A stretch of 27,357 nucleotides of DNA from an uncultured Acetatifactor sp. Lineage in GTDB: Bacteria; Bacillota; Clostridia; Lachnospirales; Lachnospiraceae. Below are positions 22,371 to 27,357 of the stretch, one piece after another; position 1 is the stretch's first letter, and every line of letters begins with the position of its first letter. Location of the stretch: the NCBI GenBank assembly GCA_910585665.1, contig CAJUFI010000029.1, positions 22,741 through 50,097 of the forward strand, in the 5' to 3' direction. The translations under genes and the position numbers were made by a program. The notes beneath the pieces are model-generated. The model saw only the letters and a program-made list of their open reading frames with translations. It was not told where the DNA came from and ran no database searches.

Positions 22371-22662
22371 TAATAGCCGATTTCACACTGATATCTGGAA
22401 ATGGAATAAAAATCCAAAGAGAATGGAGATTCAGAATTGTGCTTCCGGCAAAAAAAACGCTAAAATAGAAGCATCAAATATATGCGGACATGCACGCAGG
22501 CAGCAAAGCTGACCCTGCCGGACGTATAAGGGAACCAGGCAGAGGCCGGCCCGGTCAGGAGCCCGAGCAGGATTTTCGAAGGGCGCCGCCATAGAACCTG
22601 GATATACGGCGAAACGTGCATCTTCCGCACCGATAAAGAGGCTTACCGTATCCCATTGTGGC
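22371..22662. other. Gap between divergent genes, no gene seen
   Basis: The 465 bases between the FliD-like gene and the flotillin gene hold a promoter at each end. In between I find no frame with a ribosome site and no strong hairpin; the part from 22500 on is G+C-rich, including a GGCCGGCC palindrome near 22544. It could be decayed coding sequence. Confidence 0.5.
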
Positions 22663-22691
22663 TTGCGGGCGGGAAGACACTGTTATATAAT
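22663..22691 (+). promoter_or_regulatory. Promoter of the flotillin gene
   Basis: TTGCGG (22663-22668), a 17-base spacer and a perfect TATAAT (22686-22691) lie 67 bases before the ATG. Confidence 0.65.
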
Positions 22692-22757
22692 GGTCACAGG
22701 ATTGAAAAACAGTCCTGCGCATCTTAAAGAACAGATTTCTGGAGAGGAGAGGTAGGT

Positions 22758-24272
22758 ATGATGAAAGCTGTATTGGACATGTCGGTTCTCGGTGTCGCTG
22801 CGGGCACGGGTTCCGGAGGATTCCCCATTTTGGCGGTGATCCTGGGCGTGGTTGTGGTACTGTTGGTCCTGATCTTCCTGACAGGGTATGTGAAAGCGCC
22901 CCCGGACACAGCCATGATCATCTCCGGGCTGCGCAAGAACCCCAAGGTGCTCATCGGAAAGGCGGGCATCAAGATTCCCTTCCTGGAGAGAAAGGATGAA
23001 CTGAACCTCCAGCTGATTCCCATCGACGTGAAGACCTCCAATGCCGTCCCCACGGCGGACTACATAAACATCAACGTGGACGCCACCGTGAACGTGAAGA
23101 TCAGCGACAACGAGGAACGCCTGAAGCTGGCGGCCCAGAACTTCCTGAACAAGAACGCGGAGTACATCGGCCGTGTGGCCAGGGAAGTGCTGGAGGGCAA
23201 TGTGCGTGAGATCGTGGGCAAGATGGCCCTGGAGGAGATGGTCTCCGACCGGCAGAAATTCGCCACCCTGGTGAAGGAGAACGCGGAGCCCGACCTGGCG
23301 GCCATGGGGCTGGACATCATCAGCTTCAACGTCCAGAACTTCGTGGACGGCAACGGGGTCATCGAGAACTTGGGCGTGGACAATATCGTCAAAATCCAGA
23401 AGAACGCGGCCATCTCCCGGGCGGAGAGCGAGAAGGAAATCGCCAAGGCCCAGGCCAACGCCAAGCGGGAGTCCAACGAGGCGGAGGTCAACGCCGCCAC
23501 GGAGATTGCCAAGAAGCAGAACGACCTGGCCATCCGCAAGGCCGAGCTGAAGCGGGAGGCGGACATCAAGCAGGCGGAGGCCGACGCCGCCTACCGCATC
23601 CAGGAGGAGGAACAGAGAAAGACCGTTGAAATCACCACGGCCAACGCCAACATTGCAAAGCAGGAGAAGGAAATCCAGCTCAAGCAGAAGGAAGCGGAGG
23701 TCATGGAGCAATCCCTGGACGCCCAGGTGAAGAAAAAGGCGGAGGCCGACAGATTCGCCAAGCAGCAGCAGGCGGACGCGGTGCTCTATGAGCGCCAGCG
23801 GGAGGCGGAAGCCAAAAAGTTCGAGACCGAGAAGGAGGCCGAGGCCATGAAGGCCCAGGCCGAGGCAAAGCGCTACACCATGGAGCAGGAGGCCGACGGT
23901 ATCCGCACCAAGGGCCTGGCCGAGGCGGAGGCCATCCGCGCAAAGGCCGTGGCGGAAGCGGAGGGCATCGAGAAAAAGGCGGAAGCCATGGCGAAGATGG
24001 GCGAGGCCGCCGTGCTGGAAATGTACTTCAAGGCATTGCCCGAGGTAGTGAAGAACGCCGCGGAGCCCCTGGCAAGCGTGGATAGGATTACCATGTACGG
24101 CGATGGCAATTCCACCAAGCTCATGAAGGATGTCATGGGGACCGTGGTGCAGGTGACGGACGGCTTAAAGGAGTCCACAGGCGTGGATCTCCAGGCAGTG
24201 CTGTCGGGATTCCTGGCAGGAAAGGCCGCGCTGGCAAATGGAACGAAAGCGGAAGGAGAGCCAAAGGCCTGA
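22758..24272 (+). CDS. Flotillin-like SPFH-domain membrane protein
   Basis: The 504-residue protein has a short N-terminus, a transmembrane segment at about 22-43, an SPFH (band 7) domain to roughly residue 225 (VKAPPDTAMIISG, DATVNVKISDNEERL, GLDIISFNVQNF), a long Ala/Glu/Lys coiled coil to about 410 and a hydrophobic helical tail. This is the layout of FloT/YuaG, which assembles into membrane scaffolds (functional microdomains). GAGGAGAGG precedes the ATG; a second ATG follows directly and a third at residue 8. Flotillin genes are often next to an NfeD-type gene; none is present here. It has its own promoter and terminator, so it is probably monocistronic. Confidence 0.92.
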   Translation: MMKAVLDMSVLGVAAGTGSGGFPILAVILGVVVVLLVLIFLTGYVKAPPDTAMIISGLRKNPKVLIGKAGIKIPFLERKDELNLQLIPIDVKTSNAVPTADYININVDATVNVKISDNEERLKLAAQNFLNKNAEYIGRVAREVLEGNVREIVGKMALEEMVSDRQKFATLVKENAEPDLAAMGLDIISFNVQNFVDGNGVIENLGVDNIVKIQKNAAISRAESEKEIAKAQANAKRESNEAEVNAATEIAKKQNDLAIRKAELKREADIKQAEADAAYRIQEEEQRKTVEITTANANIAKQEKEIQLKQKEAEVMEQSLDAQVKKKAEADRFAKQQQADAVLYERQREAEAKKFETEKEAEAMKAQAEAKRYTMEQEADGIRTKGLAEAEAIRAKAVAEAEGIEKKAEAMAKMGEAAVLEMYFKALPEVVKNAAEPLASVDRITMYGDGNSTKLMKDVMGTVVQVTDGLKESTGVDLQAVLSGFLAGKAALANGTKAEGEPKA

Positions 24273-24360
24273 ATTTAAAGCTTTACACTATCTTTCCCTG
24301 AAAGCGATTCTTCAGGTAGCCGGAGTCAATATGACGGATATCGACAAGATAAAAGAGTGA
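24273..24360 (+). pseudogene. Possible short coding remnant after the flotillin gene
   Basis: A frame without a start encodes HYLSLKAILQVAGVNMTDID followed by KIKE and a stop at 24358. It reads like the natural end of a helical protein, but no upstream part is present. It may be a decayed tail or chance. Confidence 0.2.
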
Positions 24361-24390
24361 ACGGCCACGATTCAATAGCGGTTATAAAAA

Positions 24391-24426
24391 GGTGTGAAGC
24401 ATGGAGCGAGTGCTTTGCACCTTTTT
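24391..24426 (+). terminator. Terminator between flotillin and the sigma factor
   Basis: GGTGTGAAGCA (24391-24401) pairs with TGCTTTGCACC (24411-24421) through two G-U pairs, with five T after it and five A before it, so it may work on both strands. Confidence 0.8.
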
Positions 24427-24490
24427 CTGTGAGACAAACGTTACCTTTTCCCTGAATCATACGTGTTATAGGCAAGGAGGTGGGAGATAC

Positions 24491-24958
24491 ATGGACATCG
24501 GCAACGACATAAGGCAGGCAGTCACAAAATACAGCGACATGCTCTATAGGATATGCATCGTCATACTCTGCAACGAGCAGGATGTCCAGGATGCCATCCA
24601 GGATACGTTCTGCCGGTATCTGGAGAAAGCGCCGGACTTCCATGACGAGGAGCATGAGAAGGCCTGGCTGATCCGGGTGGCCACCAATATCTGCCGGGAC
24701 ATGGTGCGGTTCCAGCTCCGGCACCCTAAGGTCTGCATCGATGACCTGGAGAACTGTCTGGCCGCGCCGGAGCACAGGGAGACGCTGCGGGAGCTCCTGG
24801 AGCTGCCCGTGAAGCAGAAGACCGTCATATACCTGCATTATGTAGAGGGATACCAGATAAAGGAAATAGCGGAAATCCTGGGCATCACGGAGGGCGCGGT
24901 GAAGATGCGGCTGTGCCGGGCCAGGGAACAGATGCGGCTGACCTGGGGGTCTGGCTGA
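24491..24958 (+). CDS. ECF-type RNA polymerase sigma factor
   Basis: The 155-residue protein has sigma region 2 at about 12-75 (KYSDMLYRICIVILCNEQDV, QDAIQDTFCRYL, AWLIRVATNICRDMV) and region 4 at about 100-150 (LPVKQKTVIYLHYVEGYQIK, EIAEILGITEGAVKMRL), joined by a short linker: the minimal group IV plan. AAGGAGG lies ten bases before the ATG. The following membrane gene starts 48 bases on and is its likely anti-sigma partner. The signal sensed is not evident. A typical ECF promoter could not be identified upstream with confidence. Confidence 0.93.
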   Translation: MDIGNDIRQAVTKYSDMLYRICIVILCNEQDVQDAIQDTFCRYLEKAPDFHDEEHEKAWLIRVATNICRDMVRFQLRHPKVCIDDLENCLAAPEHRETLRELLELPVKQKTVIYLHYVEGYQIKEIAEILGITEGAVKMRLCRAREQMRLTWGSG

Positions 24959-25006
24959 AAGCCATGCCCGCGCCGGAAAGGGCAGGAGTTCAGGAAAGGA
25001 GGACAG

Positions 25007-26017
25007 ATGAGCGGAATCAGGGTAAAGGAGACCATGGAACAGATTCACATTCCAGAGGAAATGCAGGAGCGGATCATCCGGAATCTCCAGGAACGGATGC
25101 AGGGGGAGACTTCTATAGAAGATATAGAAGAGAGGCCCCACATGGAAATAGGATATCAAAGGCTTTCCGCGCAGAGGAGACACCCTGTGAAAAGCGGGAG
25201 AAGCAGGACACGGGAGGGGAGCGGAAACAGTCCTCGAAGAGACAGGTTCTTCCGGACGAAAAAGGCGGCGATAGCCGCATCCATCGTACTGGCGGCAGGC
25301 ATCGCGGCCATCCCGGCGCAGGCCATCGTGCGCAGCTTCGTGATGGCGCGGATGGAAGCGCTTCCAAAGGAGGAGGTGAAGGACATCGCGGATCTGCTGC
25401 AGGCACAGCGGGTGGAAGCGGACAGCTTTTCCAGGGATTTTTCAGACAGCGAGGACAGCCGCATGACAGAGCTTTGGCGGCTCTACAGGGTCGGCAGATT
25501 CCCGGAGGGGACGATTCGTCTGGTGGAGCGGGAAGAGGAGATGCCGGAGGGGGTTTTCTGCTATGTCTTCGAGACGGGATATTTCTATCTGCCCCAGCGG
25601 GAGATGACAGATGAGGAGCTTCTGCAGATCATTGATTTCAATATGCTCAGGAACTATGTCCTCTCCCAGACCCCGGCAGGCCAGGAGGCGCGCAGGGAGC
25701 AGTTGACCAGGCAGGATTGGCTGAAGCGCCGGGTGGCGGACGAGGGCGGCATCAGTCAGGAGGAGGCCGAGGCAATAGCGGCGGCGAAGATGGAATCCCA
25801 GCCGGGCCTGGCGGCTGGGGGAACGAAGTACAGCTACGTGTATCTGGAGGATATATCGAAGGAGGACTACGCCCATAAGTCGGATGTGGCATACATCGTC
25901 GTATTACAGTCTGCGGAGGGAGGCGCCCCTTACGTCTGTAGGATCGACTCCGCGGACGGGAGCGTCCTGGAGGCGGGAGAGAACCTGCCCTATGCGAGGC
26001 ATGTCCTGGATCAATGA
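25007..26017 (+). CDS. Probable membrane anti-sigma factor
   Basis: The 336-residue protein starts with a helical cytoplasmic region (EQIHIPEEMQERIIRNLQER), followed by a basic stretch, one transmembrane helix at about 86-108 (AAIAASIVLAAGIAAIPAQA) and a roughly 228-residue external domain rich in charged residues. That plan, with the position directly behind an ECF sigma gene, is typical of anti-sigma factors that hold the sigma factor at the membrane. No zinc-binding HxxxCxxC motif is seen, so it is not the ZAS type. The external part (FCYVFETGYFYLPQREMTDE, then EEAEAIAAAKMES and a final VCRIDSADGSVL) may bind a ligand. AAAGGAGG precedes the ATG. The anti-sigma role is inferred from layout and context. 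Confidence 0.75.
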   Translation: MSGIRVKETMEQIHIPEEMQERIIRNLQERMQGETSIEDIEERPHMEIGYQRLSAQRRHPVKSGRSRTREGSGNSPRRDRFFRTKKAAIAASIVLAAGIAAIPAQAIVRSFVMARMEALPKEEVKDIADLLQAQRVEADSFSRDFSDSEDSRMTELWRLYRVGRFPEGTIRLVEREEEMPEGVFCYVFETGYFYLPQREMTDEELLQIIDFNMLRNYVLSQTPAGQEARREQLTRQDWLKRRVADEGGISQEEAEAIAAAKMESQPGLAAGGTKYSYVYLEDISKEDYAHKSDVAYIVVLQSAEGGAPYVCRIDSADGSVLEAGENLPYARHVLDQ

Positions 26018-26025
26018 AGTGTGCA

Positions 26026-26118
26026 CGGAATGAAGATTTTCTAAGGCTGTAAAGTACACAGCCTAAGAAAATCTAAATCATTCCGGGAAGAATGCCCAAA
26101 GTGCATGGGCATTCTTCC
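26026..26118 (+). repeat. Two adjacent long palindromes
   Basis: The first hairpin has an outer stem CGGAATGA (26026-26033) with TCATTCCG (26078-26085) and an inner stem GATTTTCTAAGGCTGT (26035-26050) with ACAGCCTAAGAAAATC (26058-26073), one mismatch, loop AAAGTAC. The second is GGAAGAATGCCCA (26086-26098) with TGGGCATTCTTCC (26106-26118), a perfect 13-bp stem. Neither has a U-tract. The pair begins nine bases after the anti-sigma stop and may act as terminator-like or mRNA-stabilising structures, or be a dispersed repeat. Confidence 0.8.
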
Positions 26119-26155
26119 AAGCGCGTCCTTTGCGCTTTGCTTGCACCGATTATTC

Positions 26156-26184
26156 TTGACAACAGAACTGCGTTATGTTGTACT
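26156..26184 (+). promoter_or_regulatory. Promoter of the acidic-repeat membrane protein
   Basis: TTGACA (26156-26161), a 17-base spacer and TGTACT (26179-26184) form a sigma-A promoter, 4/6 at the -10. Confidence 0.5.
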
Positions 26185-26186
26185 TG

Positions 26187-26209
26187 ACATGTGCCGCGAA
26201 GCGGCATGT
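26187..26209 (+). repeat. Third small hairpin, at the predicted transcript start
   Basis: GCCGC (26193-26197) pairs with GCGGC (26201-26205) around GAA, with ACAT and ATGT as an outer stem and a two-base bulge. It lies at the predicted 5' end of the next transcript, where it could be an operator or a leader structure. Confidence 0.45.
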
Positions 26210-26253
26210 TCGAAAGTGGGCAAAAAGTGCGTGAAGGAAGGAGGGCGATGGAC

Positions 26254-27057
26254 ATGGGACGGAAGATGGTTGTTTCGATAGGGGCAGTAGCTGCTTTGGC
26301 TGTCTTTTTCTGCGTAGGCTGGTGGTTGGGGCGTTCCACAGAAAGAGGGGAAGTGATGACATCAGAAAGCGGCGATTCCAAGCAGACGGCATGGGAAAGC
26401 AGCGATTCTAAGCAGATGGAATCGGAAGGCAGCAGTTACGGCCAGACGGAACCGGAAAGCGGCGATTCCGGGCAAACGGCACCAGAAAGCGGCGGTTCTG
26501 CCCCGGACGGGCTTTTGGAGGCTGTGCTTCTGGGAGAGGCTCAGTTTCTGTATTGCTCCGAGGGAAAGGCGGAAGCTATGGACATTTCAGGGATACCGGC
26601 TCTCTTTGACGGGGCTGACCCCTTGATGAAGATTTTTGATTTTGCTGTAGTGGATTTGGATGGGGATGGGAAAGAGGAAGTGGTTCTTTTTGTGACCGGT
26701 GCAGCCGGTGACATGGGAGGAAAGGTGATTCTCTATCAAGCGGACAGCGAGGTATATGGCTGCAGCACTGACAATAGAACATTGGTGGATTTGAAAAAGG
26801 ATGGCACCTATAGCTATTCGGACCCCACAGGGATGGCCGAGGCGGGAATTGCCGCTTTCTCCGGTTTTTCCAGGGAGGGGTACACCGTGGACAAAAAAGC
26901 TTCCGCAACCGGAACCTATGAGGGCTGGGATTCTTTTGCCATAGAAGGCCAGCCTGCCACGGAGAAGGAATACATGGATATGGTTTCCCGGCAGGAGGAA
27001 AAGCAGGATGCGGAGTGGCATGAATTTTGCGAAGAAGCTATTGATGCAGTGTTTTGA
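26254..27057 (+). CDS. Membrane-anchored protein with acidic 10-residue repeats and a DxDxDG loop
   Basis: The 267-residue protein has an N-terminal anchor at about 6-26 (VVSIGAVAALAVFFCVGWWL), then four to five tandem 10-residue units at 38-86 (ESGDSKQTAW, ESSDSKQMES, EGSSYGQTEP, ESGDSGQTAP) and a globular part with VVDLDGDGKEEVVLFV at 132-147. The DLDGDGxxE loop resembles calcium-binding loops of EF-hand or FG-GAP/VCBS type repeats, but only one is present. The start at 26254 has AGGAGG nine bases upstream; 26248 would leave only three. The protein probably sits outside the membrane. I do not recognise a family. It may be regulated together with the nearby sigma factor, but it has its own promoter. 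Confidence 0.7.
   Translation: MGRKMVVSIGAVAALAVFFCVGWWLGRSTERGEVMTSESGDSKQTAWESSDSKQMESEGSSYGQTEPESGDSGQTAPESGGSAPDGLLEAVLLGEAQFLYCSEGKAEAMDISGIPALFDGADPLMKIFDFAVVDLDGDGKEEVVLFVTGAAGDMGGKVILYQADSEVYGCSTDNRTLVDLKKDGTYSYSDPTGMAEAGIAAFSGFSREGYTVDKKASATGTYEGWDSFAIEGQPATEKEYMDMVSRQEEKQDAEWHEFCEEAIDAVF
26365..26484 (+). repeat. 30-bp minisatellite in coding sequence
   Basis: Four diverged 30-base units in frame encode the acidic 10-residue repeats; units share GAAAGC-GGCGATTC-type stretches. A partial fifth unit (ESGGS) follows. Copy number may vary between strains. Confidence 0.7.
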
Positions 27058-27272
27058 TGCCATGCGTTTATCCAAAAGAGGGTATGATTCCCCACGCCTT
27101 GCTGCAGGGAGCTTCATTTGCAGTATGGAATGCTAAGTGCAGGAGAGGCTGTGGACAGAGCAGAAGCAGCGATGAGTGGCTGGCGGAGGCGGATATCTGG
27201 GTCTGAAAAGGAAAGTCGGACTGCAAAAGGGGAGATAAGAGGATAAGAAGACACGCAGGAGGTGTAAAACAG

Positions 27273-27357
27273 ATGAAGAAGTGGAACAGAATATGCCTGC
27301 TCATGATAGGTGCCGTCCTGTCGCTGACGGCATGCCAGAAGAAGGCTGACGGCGCTG
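27273..27357 (+). CDS. Lipoprotein, N-terminal part only
   Basis: Only the first 28 codons are in the window. They give a lipoprotein signal peptide (MKKWNRICLLMIGAVLSL then TACQKK) with lipobox LTAC and the lipidated Cys21, so the product is exported and anchored to the outer face of the membrane. AGGAGG lies ten bases before the ATG. The 215 bases before it, after the acidic-repeat gene, show no credible gene and no clear terminator; a 40-codon frame at 27084-27206 lacks a convincing ribosome site. The function lies beyond the edge. Confidence 0.8.
   Translation, partial: MKKWNRICLLMIGAVLSLTACQKKADGA

Noticed and set aside
22354..22384. TAAA and GCCGATTT resembling a flagellar sigma-28 promoter near the FliD-like gene
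   Set aside because: It is on the plus strand, facing away from the FliD-like gene, and the spacing of about 17 bases is too long for the known flagellar consensus.
27084..27206. 40-codon frame starting MIPHALLQGASFAVW
   Set aside because: There is no convincing ribosome site and no recognisable protein character, so it was treated as non-coding.
1..27357. CRISPR array or complete insertion sequence
   Set aside because: No regularly spaced repeats with unique spacers and no transposase with terminal inverted repeats were seen. The repeats present are in-frame coding repeats or isolated hairpins.

Overview
The window looks like the chromosome of a Gram-positive, low-motility or non-motile gut Clostridium relative, most likely a member of the Lachnospiraceae. 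The evidence is a G+C-rich coding style with near-consensus AGGAGG ribosome sites and sigma-A promoters, a single-chain ~1275-residue PurL, a PurE of the clostridial type, ClpC, RadA, and several small conserved proteins of the kind common in that family. The assignment is inference from protein character; no search was run.

Layout. 1-892 (minus) is the incomplete gene of a secreted L,D-transpeptidase with recently duplicated C-terminal repeats. A divergent promoter region separates it from pyrE and two small membrane proteins. Positions 2488-6221 hold a purine cluster, purE-purM-purN-purD, without purH, purC or purF. Next come a zinc-ribbon/HTH protein and a membrane-anchored SH3-type protein with a disordered QGQR-rich tail (6263-8306). 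A GntR (YtrA-like) regulator, clpC, a small conserved protein and radA follow (8533-13565), then a decayed gene resembling a uroporphyrinogen-decarboxylase-family protein.

At 14194 there is a tRNA-Trp gene. Its last 25 bases and the next 3 recur 761 bp downstream (28 bp, one mismatch). They bracket a stretch of decayed mobile-element fragments: a ParB-like piece and a piece resembling the C-terminus of an Rpn-type nuclease/transposase. This looks like the scar of an element once integrated in the tRNA. After it come two small conserved proteins, a TetR regulator abutting purL, and purL itself (16902-20729), closed by a very strong terminator.

The last part has an orphan FliD-like protein with two copies of a C-terminal module (minus, 21078-22292), a flotillin-type SPFH protein (22758-24272), an ECF sigma factor with its probable membrane anti-sigma factor (24491-26017), a cluster of nested palindromes, a membrane-anchored acidic-repeat protein with a calcium-loop-like motif, and the start of a lipoprotein running off the end.

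Functional links. PurE, PurM, PurN, PurD and PurL are five enzymes of one pathway, PRPP to IMP, and pyrE draws on the same PRPP pool. ClpC and RadA are protein-quality and DNA-repair housekeeping functions. The transpeptidase, SH3 protein, flotillin and sigma/anti-sigma pair are envelope functions. No complete novel system is proven. The items most worth a second look are the tRNA-Trp integration scar, the 32-bp leader shared by purM and radA (with a long hairpin before radA), the palindrome cluster at 26026-26209, and the orphan two-module FliD-like protein.
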